Source: Lysobacter dokdonensis DS-58
Lineage (GTDB): Bacteria > Pseudomonadota > Gammaproteobacteria > Xanthomonadales > Xanthomonadaceae
Direction: 5' to 3'
Length of the DNA: 64,000 nucleotides
NCBI RefSeq assembly: GCF_000770795.1
Contig: NZ_JRKJ01000023.1
Coordinates: forward strand, 124,001 to 188,000
The translations under genes and the position numbers were made by a program. Below are positions 1 to 9,741 of this stretch, piece by piece. Within the stretch, counting starts at the first letter, position 1; each line of letters begins with the position of its first letter. Under the pieces are notes generated by a model. That model was not told the DNA's origin, ran no database searches, and worked only from the letters and a program-made list of their open reading frames with translations.

Positions 1-757
1 CCAGCCCATCGCTGCGCAGCACCAGGCCGATGCCCAGGTCGCTCCACTTGGATTGCTTCAACTCCGCCATGTCCGTGGCGCGCGGTGGCGGCATGAAGTC
101 GGCATCGGGATCGACCGCGTTCGCGTACGCATCGATGAACCCTTCGATGATGTCGTCCGAGCCCAGTCCGCGGATGCGCGTGGCGGCTGCGTCGTAATAG
201 CGGCGCAGCACATCGCGCACTTGTGCGTCCTGCTGCCCGGTCTTCCGCAGGTCGCGCACCTGGTGGCGCAGCTTGCGCGCCCACAGCACATCGAGCGCGG
301 CCGCATCGGGCGCGCGCGGCGAATCGGCGGTGCGCGCGCTCCAGTCGTCGGCGGCCTTGTCCGCGATCGCGGCATCGATCCCGGACTTCGCCGCTTCGAG
401 CCGTGCGATGGCGAGCGCCTTCATCGCATCAGCGAGCGACAACGCCGCGGCGAAGTCTTCCTTTTTCGCGACCTGCAGCAGTGCATCGCGCCGGTCCTGC
501 AGCGGCGCGAGGTCGGCGGTGCTTGCGTACATCGCGTTCGGGTCGAACGTTTCGATCCACAGGTCGAACAGCCGTTGCGCGCGCCCCTCCTGCGGTCGCC
601 CGGCGAAGTAGTCGAATCGGGTGTCGCTCACCAGGCCATGGACCATCCGGATCGCCATCCCCGGATCGAACGTCTTTTCTTCGGGCACCTGTGCGAGCGC
701 CGCCGAACACGCGAGCACGAGCGACAGCGCGGAGACCGCGCCGAACCGATTCACCAT
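1..757 (-). CDS. prc: Tail-specific (carboxy-terminal processing) protease, N-terminal part
   Basis: Periplasmic C-terminal-processing protease of the Prc/Tsp type, truncated by the window edge; only about 252 N-terminal codons are present. The ATG at 757 opens a signal peptide (hydrophobic core ALSLVLACSAALA). It is followed by the helical N-terminal domain of this family, recognisable by LFDLWIETFDPNAMY (family: R/L-D-x-LDP-N-x-x-Y) and by YANAVDPDADFMPPP near the edge, which matches the family's YDPHTxYxSP stretch just before the PDZ domain. PDZ and Ser/Lys catalytic parts lie outside the window. It follows lipA by 23 bases on the same strand. Family assignment rests on these motifs only, so an inactive relative is possible. 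Confidence 0.72.
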   Translation of the reverse strand, partial: MVNRFGAVSALSLVLACSAALAQVPEEKTFDPGMAIRMVHGLVSDTRFDYFAGRPQEGRAQRLFDLWIETFDPNAMYASTADLAPLQDRRDALLQVAKKEDFAAALSLADAMKALAIARLEAAKSGIDAAIADKAADDWSARTADSPRAPDAAALDVLWARKLRHQVRDLRKTGQQDAQVRDVLRRYYDAAATRIRGLGSDDIIEGFIDAYANAVDPDADFMPPPRATDMAELKQSKWSDLGIGLVLRSDGL

Positions 758-780
758 GTTGTCCCCCTGGAGCGAACCGC

Positions 781-1788
781 TTACGCGGCGACGAAGCCGG
801 CGTCGATGGCCTGGCGATCGGCATGGTACGACGAACGCACCAACGGGCCCGAGGCCACGTGGGTGAAGCCGAGCGACATGCCGAAAACTTCCAGCGCCTT
901 GAATTCGTCCGGCGTCCAGTAGCGCAGCACCGGGTGGTGGTGCGGGCTGGGCTGGAGGTACTGGCCAATGGTGACCATGTCGACGTCGTGTGCGCGCAGG
1001 TCGCGCAACGTCGCTTGCACCTGTTCCATCGTTTCACCCAGGCCGAGCATGATCCCGGACTTGGTGGCGACGTTCGGATGCTGCGCCTTGAACTTCTTCA
1101 GCAGGGTGAGCGACCAGGCGTAGTCGGCGCCGGGGCGGACGTTCGAATAGAGGTCCGGCACCGTCTCGACGTTGTGGTTGAACACGTCCGGCGGATTGGT
1201 GGCGAGGATCTCCAGCGCACGGTCCATGCGGCCCTTGCCGCGGAAGTCGGGCGTGAGGATCTCGATCTTCGTGCGCGGGCTGTGGTGGCGCACGGCGCTG
1301 ATGCAATCGACGAAGTGCTGGGCGCCGCCGTCGCGCAGATCGTCGCGATCCACCGAAGTGATGACGACGTACTTCAGGCCCATGTCGGCGATCGTCGTCG
1401 CCAGATGCAACGGCTCACCGGCGTCCGGCGGCTTCGGGCGGCCGTGGGCCACGTCGCAGAACGAGCAGCGGCGCGTGCAGACCTCACCGAGGATCATGAA
1501 GGTCGCGGTGCCGTGGCTGAAGCACTCGTGGATGTTCGGGCAGCTGGCTTCCTCGCACACCGTGACCAGGCGGTTCTCGCGCAGCTTGGCCTTGAGGTTG
1601 GCCACCGAGTTGCCCGACGGGATGCGCACGCGGATCCAGGACGGCTTGCGCAGCACCGGCGTGTCGGCGAACTGCACCGGCGAGCGCGCGATCTTGTCGC
1701 CCGCCACTTGCTTCACGCCCGGCACGAGCGATGGCGCGCTGTCGCCGACGATGGTCAGCGGGATGGCCTTGGACTCGGTTTCGCTCAT
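781..1788 (-). CDS. lipA: Lipoyl synthase
   Basis: Radical-SAM enzyme that inserts two sulfurs into protein-bound octanoyl groups to make lipoate, in the cytoplasm. It is 335 residues, the normal length. The auxiliary-cluster motif C-x4-C-x5-C is at C78, C83, C89, the radical-SAM motif C-x3-C-x2-C at C104, C108, C111 (CTRRCSFCD), and the conserved C-terminal RSSY is present. The ATG at 1788 overlaps the lipB stop by four bases (ATGA), so the two are probably translationally coupled. Order ybeD-lipB-lipA is the usual de novo lipoylation arrangement in gammaproteobacteria. Confidence 0.97.
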   Translation of the reverse strand: MSETESKAIPLTIVGDSAPSLVPGVKQVAGDKIARSPVQFADTPVLRKPSWIRVRIPSGNSVANLKAKLRENRLVTVCEEASCPNIHECFSHGTATFMILGEVCTRRCSFCDVAHGRPKPPDAGEPLHLATTIADMGLKYVVITSVDRDDLRDGGAQHFVDCISAVRHHSPRTKIEILTPDFRGKGRMDRALEILATNPPDVFNHNVETVPDLYSNVRPGADYAWSLTLLKKFKAQHPNVATKSGIMLGLGETMEQVQATLRDLRAHDVDMVTIGQYLQPSPHHHPVLRYWTPDEFKALEVFGMSLGFTHVASGPLVRSSYHADRQAIDAGFVAA

Positions 1789-2435
1789 GGGGTCGCTGCC
1801 GCGAATAGCTCAGGGGAGGCGGGCTGGAGCCGCAGGCCGAATTGTACGGCGAGGTGCTCCAGCAACCGGGGTTTGACGGCGTCGAGGTTGCCGGGGCCGC
1901 CGAGATCTTCCATCGCGACCACCTGCAGCCCCGCGTATCCGCAGGGATTGATGCGGTGGAAGGGTTCCAGGTCCATCGCGATGTTGAATGCGAGGCCGTG
2001 GAAGGTGCACCCGCGCCGGACGCGGATGCCCAGCGCGGCGACCTTGGCGTCGTTCACATAGACGCCCGGGGCGCCGTTGCGGCGCGCCGCCACGATGTTC
2101 CAGTCGCCAAGCGTGTCGATGACGGCCTGTTCGATGCGATCCACGTATTCGCGCACGCCCACCTTCAGCCGCTTCAGGTCGAGCAGCGGGTAGGCCACGA
2201 TCTGGCCGGGGCCGTGGTAGGTGACCTGTCCGCCGCGATCGACGTGGATCACGGGGATATCGCCGGGCATCAGGACGTGTTCGGGCTTGCCGGCCTGGCC
2301 GAGGGTGAACACCGGATCGTGCTCGACCAGCCAGATCTCGTCGGGCGTGTCCTGCGTGCGCGCGTCGGTGAAGGCCTGCATCGCGCGCCACACCGGCTCG
2401 TAGGCCATGCGGCCCAGGTCGCGCACGTAGCTCAC
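1785..2435 (-). CDS. lipB: Octanoyl-ACP:protein octanoyltransferase
   Basis: Transfers octanoyl from acyl-carrier protein to the lipoyl domains of 2-oxoacid dehydrogenases and GcvH; LipA then acts on the product. Family signatures seen: [13 protein letters not shown], the catalytic-Lys segment AKVAALG and the catalytic-Cys segment [10 protein letters not shown] chose the GTG at 2435 because it overlaps the ybeD stop as GTGA. A GTG nine bases upstream (2444) is also in frame and would add three residues. The product is about 216 residues, typical for LipB. The 3' end overlaps lipA by four bases. Confidence 0.95.
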   Translation of the reverse strand: MSYVRDLGRMAYEPVWRAMQAFTDARTQDTPDEIWLVEHDPVFTLGQAGKPEHVLMPGDIPVIHVDRGGQVTYHGPGQIVAYPLLDLKRLKVGVREYVDRIEQAVIDTLGDWNIVAARRNGAPGVYVNDAKVAALGIRVRRGCTFHGLAFNIAMDLEPFHRINPCGYAGLQVVAMEDLGGPGNLDAVKPRLLEHLAVQFGLRLQPASPELFAAATP

Positions 2436-2710
2436 AGCGTCCACTTCACCTCGGGGTGCGCACGCAGGGCCGCGTGCGCGGCGTCGTACTGCTCGCGCGA
2501 ATCGGCCTTGAAGGCGATGCGCACCGAGACGTACTTGCCGTTGGACGAGTGCTTCCAGCTCACCGATTCGTGCACGACGTCGATGCCCGCGGCCATCAAC
2601 AGCTTCGGGAGCTCCGCCTGCAGGTCCTTGTCGGCCGCGCCCATGGCGGAGAGCTCGAAGGTGCCGGGGAACTGGAAGCCGTGGTCGGGGTTGTCGGACT
2701 TGATCTCCAT
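2432..2710 (-). CDS. ybeD: YbeD/DUF493 family protein
   Basis: Small (92-residue) cytoplasmic protein of the YbeD family (DUF493), an ACT-like alpha/beta fold with no established biochemical role. It starts at ATG 2710 with the family-like opening [11 protein letters not shown] and ends [17 protein letters not shown], matching the final strand. It is the first gene of the ybeD-lipB-lipA unit and overlaps lipB by four bases if lipB uses GTG 2435. The location suggests a link to lipoate metabolism, but that is inference from neighbourhood only. Confidence 0.88.
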   Translation of the reverse strand: MEIKSDNPDHGFQFPGTFELSAMGAADKDLQAELPKLLMAAGIDVVHESVSWKHSSNGKYVSVRIAFKADSREQYDAAHAALRAHPEVKWTL

Positions 2711-2726
2711 CGGCGGATTATGGGTC

Positions 2727-2760
2727 CGCTCCCGGGCGAACCCAACCCTGTCCGGGAGCG
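2727..2760. promoter_or_regulatory. Inverted repeat in divergent ybeD / regulator intergenic region
   Basis: Arms CGCTCCCGG (2727-2735) and CCGGGAGCG (2752-2760) are a perfect 9-base inverted repeat with a 16-base loop. An AT-rich island (2761-2777, TAACGATTTAATTATTT) follows immediately, unusual in this GC-rich sequence. It lies in the 125-base region from which ybeD-lipB-lipA and the wHTH/TPR regulator are divergently transcribed, so promoter or operator function is plausible. I could not fix convincing -35/-10 boxes. Confidence 0.4.
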
Positions 2761-2835
2761 TAACGATTTAATTATTTCGCGGGCATTCGGGGCGCCCAGC
2801 CCATAGGATCGGGCGCTCATCCGCAGCCTGCCGCC

Positions 2836-5181
2836 ATGCGACACCGTCCCGAGCCTGCCGCCGCCCGCTACCGTTTCGGTGCGCGCGTGCTGGACCTGGC
2901 GCAACGCGAACTCCGCCTGGACGGCATCCCGCAGCCGTTGCCCGCGCGCGTCTTCGAGTGCCTGCAGACCCTCATCGAACACCGCGATCGCGCGGTGGGC
3001 CGAGACGAACTGGTGCGCGCGGTGTTCGGCCGTCCCGACGTGTCCGATGCGCAACTCGCGCAAGTCGTGCTGCGCGCGCGCCGCGCCATCGGCGACGACG
3101 GGCAGGAGCAGCGCGCGATCCGCACGGTGCCGCGGTTCGGCTTCCGCTGGGCGATGGACATCGAGGAAGTCGGCGAAGAAGTCGCGCCGGTGGAAGCGGC
3201 AGTTGTCGAACCGGAGATCGAAACGCCGACGCCGCCGCCCGTCGCCGCGAACGACGACGATGCGCCGAAACCGATCCGCGTCGTCGCCACGCGCGCGCCG
3301 CGTCGTCGCCGCTGGCCGTTCGCACTGGCCGCGGTCATCGCGTTGTGCGCGATCGCCTCCGTGTTCGCATGGCCGCAGTGGCGCGCGATGCATGCGGTCG
3401 CCAGCACGGCGCAATCGCGCGGGGCCATCGTCGTGCTGCCGATGCAGGTCGAAGGCGACGACTCGGCCGCCTGGGCGCGCCTGGGCATGATGGATTTCGT
3501 CGTCGACCGCCTGCGCCGCGCGAACCAACCGGTGTGGTCGAGCGAAGCGACGCTGGCGCTGTTGCGCACGCAGGGCGACACGCCCGACGCGCAACGCGTG
3601 CGGCGCGATTCGCCGGCCGCGTGGATCGTCGAATCCCGTGCGCGCAACGTGCGCCAGCGCTGGGACGTCGCGCTCACGGCGCTCGATGCGAAGGGCCGCA
3701 CGATCACCGGCCGCGCGAATGCCGCCGACCTCGTCGGCGCGACGCGGCAGGCGACGGACCGCTTGCTCGCGGCCATCGGCGGGACCTCGCCGCGCGTCGC
3801 GCACGACGCGCCCGATTTCGAAGAACGCTTGCAACGCGCGCAATCGGCGTTGCTGGCGAACGACCCCGACACCGCGCGTCGCTTGCTGCACGATGCCCCG
3901 CTCGCGCAACGGCAGACGCCGCAACTGCAATATCGCCTCGCGCAAGTCGACTTCGCCGACGGCCGCCACGCCGACGGCCTGGCGAAGACCACGCACCTGC
4001 TGCGGCTGCCGGCGGTGCAAGGCGATGCCACGCTGCGCGCGCAACTCGAATCGCTGCAAGGCCGGTTGCTCATGCGTCTGGATCGCTACGCCGACGCCGA
4101 GCGCAGTTTCGATCGCGCGATCGCCGCATTCGTGCCGACGCCCAACGCCAGCGAACTCGGCCGCGCCCTCATCGGACGCGGCACCGCGCGGATGGCGCAA
4201 GGGCGTTTCGACGAGGCGCTGTCGGACCTGGGCAGCGCCCGCGTGCAATTGGTGCGCGCCGGCGATCGCCTGTCGGTGGCGAAGGTCGACGGCAACCTCG
4301 GCGTGCTGGAAATGCAGCGCGACCGCCCGCGCGAAGCGGCGCAAGCCTTCGAGAAGGCCGAACGCGACTTCAAGGCGCTCGATGCGACGGTGGAGTTGTC
4401 CGGCGTGCGCAACATGCTCGTCGCGATGCACCTGATGTTGTTGCAGCCGGAACAAGCCGTCGCGGTCAGCGACCGCGCCTGGGCCGTGCGCGAACGCTTG
4501 CGCGACCCCGCACACGTCGCCGACCTGGTCCTCGCTCGCGCCGAAACCCTCATCACCCTCGGCCGGCTCCAGGAAGCCGACGCACTGCTGCGCCTGCCGC
4601 AATCGCGCGCGTCCTCGCCCGGCGATTTCCACCGGCACGAATACCTGGAAATGGAACTCGCGCGGCAGCGCGGCGACGCGGCGGCGGTCGCGCGCATCGG
4701 GACGCAGGTCCTGCGCGATTGGCCCGCGCAACGCAACGGCCGCTTGCGCGCCTGGGTCGCCTGGCGGGCGCACGAAGCCGCACTCGACGCGGAGCTGCCG
4801 ACGCCGCCGAACGCGAGCGCGCTCGACGCCGATGCATTGACGAAACAACTCGGCATCGCCGTACGCCACCGTCGGGAAGGCGACTTCAACGCCGCCGACA
4901 CCGCGTACAAATCCGCCATCGCGATCGCCGAGGCCAGCGGCGTGCCGGGGATGATCGCCAACGCGGTGATCGCGCGCGCGCATTTCCTGCTCGCGCAGGA
5001 CCGCGTCGACGAAGCCACCGCGCTCGTCGGCCGCGTGGCGCCGTGGGCCGACCGCGATTTCGAACTCGCCTTGTTGCAGGTGGCGCTCTATACGCACCTG
5101 CGACAGGCCGGCCAGCAGCAGGCCGCGCTCGCCCTTGCGCGCAGGTTGGCCGGGGAACGGCCGGTGATAACGCGCCTGTAA
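2836..5181 (+). CDS. Membrane-anchored winged-helix (CadC/ToxR-like) TPR regulator
   Basis: 781-residue predicted inner-membrane transcription regulator. Residues about 12-108 form an OmpR/PhoB-type winged helix (ARVFECLQTLIEHRDRAVGRDELV and the wing IRTVPRFGFRW). A Pro/acid-rich linker follows, then basic RAPRRRR and one membrane helix at about 161-180. The rest, outside the membrane, is mostly TPR-like helical repeats (about 270-781). This is the CadC-like layout in which a periplasmic sensor domain controls a cytoplasmic DNA-binding domain. It has no kinase partner and lies 83 bases upstream of the trimeric autotransporter on the same strand, which makes that surface cluster its first candidate target (inference). 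Confidence 0.85.
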   Translation: MRHRPEPAAARYRFGARVLDLAQRELRLDGIPQPLPARVFECLQTLIEHRDRAVGRDELVRAVFGRPDVSDAQLAQVVLRARRAIGDDGQEQRAIRTVPRFGFRWAMDIEEVGEEVAPVEAAVVEPEIETPTPPPVAANDDDAPKPIRVVATRAPRRRRWPFALAAVIALCAIASVFAWPQWRAMHAVASTAQSRGAIVVLPMQVEGDDSAAWARLGMMDFVVDRLRRANQPVWSSEATLALLRTQGDTPDAQRVRRDSPAAWIVESRARNVRQRWDVALTALDAKGRTITGRANAADLVGATRQATDRLLAAIGGTSPRVAHDAPDFEERLQRAQSALLANDPDTARRLLHDAPLAQRQTPQLQYRLAQVDFADGRHADGLAKTTHLLRLPAVQGDATLRAQLESLQGRLLMRLDRYADAERSFDRAIAAFVPTPNASELGRALIGRGTARMAQGRFDEALSDLGSARVQLVRAGDRLSVAKVDGNLGVLEMQRDRPREAAQAFEKAERDFKALDATVELSGVRNMLVAMHLMLLQPEQAVAVSDRAWAVRERLRDPAHVADLVLARAETLITLGRLQEADALLRLPQSRASSPGDFHRHEYLEMELARQRGDAAAVARIGTQVLRDWPAQRNGRLRAWVAWRAHEAALDAELPTPPNASALDADALTKQLGIAVRHRREGDFNAADTAYKSAIAIAEASGVPGMIANAVIARAHFLLAQDRVDEATALVGRVAPWADRDFELALLQVALYTHLRQAGQQQAALALARRLAGERPVITRL

Positions 5182-5264
5182 AGCGATCGTCACGTGTTTG
5201 GAATGGCGCGCGGCGGGGACGGTGACAGCGTCGGGGATTCACCCCGGCAGCGAGAACCACCCCG

Positions 5265-7733
5265 ATGCACCGCACGAAGTTGTACGCCGCACTGCTGTTG
5301 ATGATCGCCACGCCGCCCGCCGCGCTCGCGCAGCAGGCCGCACGACAGGACGTCGAAACCACTGGCACCACGCGCGACGATTGTCGCGTCGTCGAATCCG
5401 CCGAACCCGACGCCCAAGGCATCTATCGCGCAGTGCTGGAATGCACGCGTGCGCCGGCGGCGTCGGTCGGCAACGCGCCGCTTCCCGTCGCCGCGCTCAA
5501 GCCCCCGCCGGGCGAAGGCGGTGGCCCGACGCCGATCCCCGACGGCGACGGGCTCGATTACTACTCCTCCAACGGCACCAGCGACGGCACGGACATCACC
5601 CTCGCCGGCTGGGGTTCGGTGGCCGGCGGCCCGTACACCTCCGCACTCGGCAACCAGGCCGTCGCGTTCGGCTGGGGGTCGATGGCCAATGGCGAATGGA
5701 CCGTCGCGCTCGGCTACGCCGCGCAGGCGATGACCTCGCGCGACATCGCCATCGGCCAGATGTCGGTCGCCTCGGGTAACGGCGCGGTCGCCATCGGCGG
5801 CGCGACGAACTGGGTCGCGGGCTGGCACAACACGCAGGCCACGGGCGCATTGGCCGTCGCGGTCGGCACCGGCTCGATCGCCTCGGGCAACTTCAGCACG
5901 GCGCTCGGCACCGGCGCGGTCGCCGATGGCGAGGATGCGGTGGCCGTCGGCGAAGCGGCGGTCGCGCGTGGCGAACAGGCCGTCGCGATGGGCCTGGCGA
6001 GCTACGCCTCCGGCATGGCCGCCACGGCGATCGGCGTTGGCGCGTCGGCGTCCGGCGAGAGCGGCACGTCGATCGGTTCGTTCTCCGAAACCCGCGGCAA
6101 CTTCAGCAGCGCGATCGGCACGAGCGCGTTCGCACAGTGGGATTACGCCAACGCGTTCGGTTCGTTCGCCGAAGCCGATGGGTTCGCATCCACGGCGCTC
6201 GGCGTCGGCGCGGTGGCGCTCAGCGCCAACAGCACCGTGCTCGGCGGCGCCTACTTCGTCGGTGCGTCCGACGACGGCAGCGTGTGGGGTGGCGAACTGG
6301 TGCGCTCGATGGCCGACGGCCAGGGTGCGACCGCGGCCGGCGCAGGCGCGCAGGCGATGGCGGACCAGGCCACCGCGGTCGGCACGTTGAGCCAGGCCTT
6401 CGGCCTGGACAGCATGGCCCTGGGCGCGATGTCGCTCGCCGACAGCGATCAATCGACGGCTGTCGGCACCTACAGCAACGCACTCGGCACCGGTTCCACC
6501 GCGGTGGGCAACGGCGCGATGGCGCGCGGCGAATACGCGACGGCCAACGGCTACAACGCCGCCGCCATCGGCGACGACGCCACCGCGATGGGCAACGGCA
6601 GCGACGCCAGCGGCGCGGCGAGCACCGCGCTCGGTGCGCACGCGAGCGCGACGGCGGACAACGCGATCGCGCTCGGCGCCAATTCGGTCGCCGACCGCGC
6701 GGACAGCGTCTCGATCGGCAGCGACGGCTACGAGCGCCAGCTCACGCACGTCGCCGACGGCACCGAGGATTTCGATGCGGTGAACGTGCGCCAGCTGCGC
6801 GCGGCGGGCCTGGTCGATGTCGACGGCAACACGATGCACGCGGTGACCTACGACTCGATGGCGTCCGATCGCGTGAGCTTCGGCGGCTTCGGCGGCACGG
6901 TGTTGACCAACGTGCGTGCCGGCGCGATCAGCGCGACCAGCACCGATGCGGTCAACGGCGCGCAGTTGTACGCCTTCGGCCAGAGCTATCTCGACCAGCT
7001 GAGCGCGCTCGATTCGCGCGTGACCACCCTCGAGAACGCGACGCCGACGCCGGGCACCGGCGGTGGCGACGACAGCCATGTCGACGTCGACGGCGGCATG
7101 CCCGGCACCGACGACGCGCACGCGGCCACGGGCACGGGCGGCGTCGCGATCGGTTCGAACGCGAATGCGGCGAGCACCGGCAGCGTCGCCGTCGGTTCCG
7201 GCGCGACGGTCACGTCGAACGCGACCAACAGCGTCGCGATCGGCCAGGGCTCCGTCGCCGATCGTGCCAACACCGTGTCGATGGGCGCACAGGGCGAAGA
7301 ACGCCAGGTGACGAACGTCGCCGCCGGCACGGCCGACACCGACGCGACCAACGTCGCGCAGATGAACGCCGCCGACGCACGCACGCTCAACGATGCACGC
7401 GCGTACACCGATGCACGCTTCGCCGATCTCGTCGCCGCGCCCATGCAGGCGATCGACGACCTGCGTAGCCAGGTCAACAAGCGATTCGACGACACCGACG
7501 AGCGCATCGACAAGATGGGCGCGATGAACGCCGCGATGCTCAACATGGCGACGAGCGCGGCCGGCGTGCACCAGGTCAATCGCGTCGGCGTGGGCGTCGG
7601 CTTCAGCGGCAACTCGCAGGCCTTGTCGATCGGCTATCAGCGCGCGATCGGCGACAAGGCGACGATCACCTTCGGTGGCGCGTTCAGCGACGACGAAGCG
7701 TCGGCCGGCGCCGGCATCGGCTTCGGCTGGTAA
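5265..7733 (+). CDS. Trimeric autotransporter adhesin (YadA-type)
   Basis: 822-residue surface adhesin. Signal peptide 1-22 (cut after AALA). A short N-terminal segment has two Cys (C40, C60). From about 100 to 490 there are many 14-16-residue YadA-head repeats of the form A-x-A-x-G-x-x-A/S-x-A/S-x-G. Necks occur near 505 (NVRQLRAAG) and 560 (TDAVNGAQLYA), followed by a short coiled coil. A Gly/Asp-rich linker (about 590-615) leads to a second short head, a third neck (ATNVAQMNAADA), a coiled coil and the C-terminal YadA anchor barrel ending GIGFGW. The final aromatic fits outer-membrane insertion by BAM. It is preceded by the TPR regulator and followed by a terminator. Confidence 0.93.
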   Translation: MHRTKLYAALLLMIATPPAALAQQAARQDVETTGTTRDDCRVVESAEPDAQGIYRAVLECTRAPAASVGNAPLPVAALKPPPGEGGGPTPIPDGDGLDYYSSNGTSDGTDITLAGWGSVAGGPYTSALGNQAVAFGWGSMANGEWTVALGYAAQAMTSRDIAIGQMSVASGNGAVAIGGATNWVAGWHNTQATGALAVAVGTGSIASGNFSTALGTGAVADGEDAVAVGEAAVARGEQAVAMGLASYASGMAATAIGVGASASGESGTSIGSFSETRGNFSSAIGTSAFAQWDYANAFGSFAEADGFASTALGVGAVALSANSTVLGGAYFVGASDDGSVWGGELVRSMADGQGATAAGAGAQAMADQATAVGTLSQAFGLDSMALGAMSLADSDQSTAVGTYSNALGTGSTAVGNGAMARGEYATANGYNAAAIGDDATAMGNGSDASGAASTALGAHASATADNAIALGANSVADRADSVSIGSDGYERQLTHVADGTEDFDAVNVRQLRAAGLVDVDGNTMHAVTYDSMASDRVSFGGFGGTVLTNVRAGAISATSTDAVNGAQLYAFGQSYLDQLSALDSRVTTLENATPTPGTGGGDDSHVDVDGGMPGTDDAHAATGTGGVAIGSNANAASTGSVAVGSGATVTSNATNSVAIGQGSVADRANTVSMGAQGEERQVTNVAAGTADTDATNVAQMNAADARTLNDARAYTDARFADLVAAPMQAIDDLRSQVNKRFDDTDERIDKMGAMNAAMLNMATSAAGVHQVNRVGVGVGFSGNSQALSIGYQRAIGDKATITFGGAFSDDEASAGAGIGFGW

Positions 7734-7747
7734 TCCCTTCCCTGACT

Positions 7748-7773
7748 GGGGCCAGGGATCGGCCCCTTTTTTT
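7748..7773 (+). terminator. Rho-independent terminator after the adhesin gene
   Basis: Stem GGGGCC (7748-7753) / GGCCCC (7761-7766), 7-base loop, then seven T (7767-7773). It lies 15 bases after the adhesin stop and just before the ribosome binding site of the subtilisin gene. The adhesin mRNA probably ends here, at least partly. Confidence 0.8.
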
Positions 7774-7786
7774 CCGGAGTTCCCCA

Positions 7787-9604
7787 ATGCGTATCCGTCT
7801 TTCCACCCTCGGTGCGTGCGCGCTCGCCACCGCCGTGTCCCTCTCCCTGATCGGCGTGCATGCGACCGCCGCCGGCGTCACCGTGCGCGTGCACGAAGCC
7901 ACGCCGGCCCCGACCACGCAAGCACCGCAGAAGCGCTTCATCGTCCGCTATCGCACCGGCACGCTGCAGCGCGCGAGCACCACCGCCGCGCTCGACGCGG
8001 CGCGCGCCGCCGTCGTGCGTTCCGGCATCGGCGCGTCCCTCCCCGGCCTCACCGTGCGCCACGTGCGCCGCATGGGATCGGGGAGCGATGTCATCGCACT
8101 CTCGCGTTCGCTCGATGCCGCCGCGACCGCGTCGTTGCTCGGCGCGCTCGCCGCCGATCCCAACGTCGCGTCCGTCGTGCCCGACCGCCGCATGTACCAC
8201 ACCGGCATCGGCGCACCGTCGTTGATGCCGAACGATCCGATGAGCCAGCAATACCAGTGGCATTTCTACAACTCGGTCGGCGGCATCAAGGCGCCGGCGG
8301 CGTGGGACAGCGCGAACGGCGCGGGCGTCGTCGTCGCGGTGCTCGACACCGGCGTCACCGACCACCCCGACCTGGCGCCGAACCTGCTGCAGGGTTACGA
8401 CTTCATCTCCGATGCCTTCGTTTCGCGCCGCGCAACCGACGAACGCGTGCCCGGCGCGCACGACTACGGCGACTGGAACGATGACTTCTCGCAGTGCGAG
8501 TTGAGCGACAGCAGCTTCCACGGCACGCACACGGCGGGCACGGTCGGCGAAGTGTCGAACAACGGTCTCGGCCTGGCCGGCGTGGCGCACGGCGCGAAGG
8601 TGTTGCCGGTGCGCGTGCTCGGCCGCTGCGGCGGCTACACCTCCGACATCGCCGACGGGATCATCTGGGCTTCGGGCGGCAACGTGCCCGGCGTGCCCGC
8701 GAACGCGAACCCCGCCGAAGTGATCAACATGAGCCTCGGCGGCCAGTTCGCGTGCGACGAGGTGTTGCAGGGCGCGATCGACACGGCGGTGGCCAACGGC
8801 ACGACGGTCGTCGTCTCGGCGGGCAACAGCAATGCCAATGCCTCGCAGTTCTCGCCGGCGAGCTGCGCCAACGTCATCACCGTCGGCGCCTCGCGCGTCA
8901 ACGGCGGCAAGGCGTTCTATTCGAACTTCGGCAAGACCGTCGACCTCTCCGCACCGGGCGGCGGCGGTGGCCAGGACGGCAATCCGAACGGTTACGTCTG
9001 GCAGACGCTCAACGACAGCGCGACCGCACCGGAACTCGGCAGCCCCGCGTACGGCGGCATGGCCGGCACGTCGATGTCCGCACCGCACGTCGCGGCCGTG
9101 GCCGCGCTCGTGCAGAGCAAGGCGCGCACACCGCTGACGCCCGCGCAGATGGAAGCGATGTTGAAGGCGACCGCGCGCCGCTTCCCCGTCGCGATCCCCG
9201 CCTCGCAACCGATGGGCGCCGGCATCCTCGATGCGAAGGCCGCGCTCGCCACCGTGTTGCCGCCGTGCCAGGGCCCGGACTGCGATTCCGCCGCGCGCCC
9301 GCTGCTCAACAAGACGCCGGCGAGGAACCTCGCGGGCGCGACGGGTGCGCAACTGTCGTACGTCATCGACGTGCCGGTCGGCGCGACCGGGCTGAGCTTC
9401 CTGTCGTACGGCGGCACGGGCGACGTCACGCTGCTCGTGCGCTACGGCGCGGTGCCGACGCCCACCGAGTACGACCTCGCCTCCGTGCACGCGGGCAACA
9501 ACGAAACGATCCGCGTCCCCGTGACGCGCGGCGGCTTGTACTTCGTGAAGGTCGTCGGCGCGAAAGCGTTCGCCGGCGTGACCCTGGAAGCGCGCCACAA
9601 CTGA
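7787..9604 (+). CDS. Secreted S8 (subtilisin-like) serine protease
   Basis: 605-residue exported peptidase. Signal peptide about 1-29. An inhibitor-like propeptide (about 48-140, starting KRFIVRY) leads to the S8 catalytic domain with Asp187 (AVLDTGVTD), His245 (HGTHTAGT), oxyanion Asn347 (SAGN) and Ser429 (GTSMSAPH). All catalytic residues are present, so it should be active. The C-terminal 85 residues form a PPC (pre-peptidase C-terminal) beta-sandwich, often removed on maturation. The start ATG has a CCGGAG ribosome binding site. Extracellular proteases of this architecture are common in Lysobacter and Xanthomonas. Its position between an adhesin and two beta-helix lipoproteins suggests a role in nutrient release or in processing surface proteins (inference). 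Confidence 0.95.
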   Translation: MRIRLSTLGACALATAVSLSLIGVHATAAGVTVRVHEATPAPTTQAPQKRFIVRYRTGTLQRASTTAALDAARAAVVRSGIGASLPGLTVRHVRRMGSGSDVIALSRSLDAAATASLLGALAADPNVASVVPDRRMYHTGIGAPSLMPNDPMSQQYQWHFYNSVGGIKAPAAWDSANGAGVVVAVLDTGVTDHPDLAPNLLQGYDFISDAFVSRRATDERVPGAHDYGDWNDDFSQCELSDSSFHGTHTAGTVGEVSNNGLGLAGVAHGAKVLPVRVLGRCGGYTSDIADGIIWASGGNVPGVPANANPAEVINMSLGGQFACDEVLQGAIDTAVANGTTVVVSAGNSNANASQFSPASCANVITVGASRVNGGKAFYSNFGKTVDLSAPGGGGGQDGNPNGYVWQTLNDSATAPELGSPAYGGMAGTSMSAPHVAAVAALVQSKARTPLTPAQMEAMLKATARRFPVAIPASQPMGAGILDAKAALATVLPPCQGPDCDSAARPLLNKTPARNLAGATGAQLSYVIDVPVGATGLSFLSYGGTGDVTLLVRYGAVPTPTEYDLASVHAGNNETIRVPVTRGGLYFVKVVGAKAFAGVTLEARHN

Positions 9605-9657
9605 TCGACGCTGGGAGAGGCGGCCGACTCGCGCAGGACGCGCGACCGGCCACCGGC

Positions 9658-9697
9658 ACGCCCGGCGGAACGTGCAGCTCCGCGTTCCGTCGGGCGT
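9658..9697 (+). terminator. Hairpin downstream of the S8 protease
   Basis: 15-base arms 9658-9672 and 9683-9697 pair with a single G.T wobble around a 10-base loop. A short CGCTTTA follows rather than a full T-tract, so termination would be weak or Rho-assisted. It sits in the 137-base gap before the first beta-helix lipoprotein; nothing else was recognised in that gap. Confidence 0.55.
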
Positions 9698-9741
9698 CGC
9701 TTTATGCACCTAACGACATTCATCAACAGGGGGAGTTTCGG

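Noticed and set aside
2596-7787. Two end-to-end antisense open frames of exactly 865 codons each (2596-5193 and 5190-7787, minus strand) overlapping by four bases
   Set aside because: They mirror the TPR regulator and the adhesin, are rich in Arg/Ala/His/Gly with no domain, signal or motif, and the sense genes are clear. Equal length is coincidence in a high-GC sequence.
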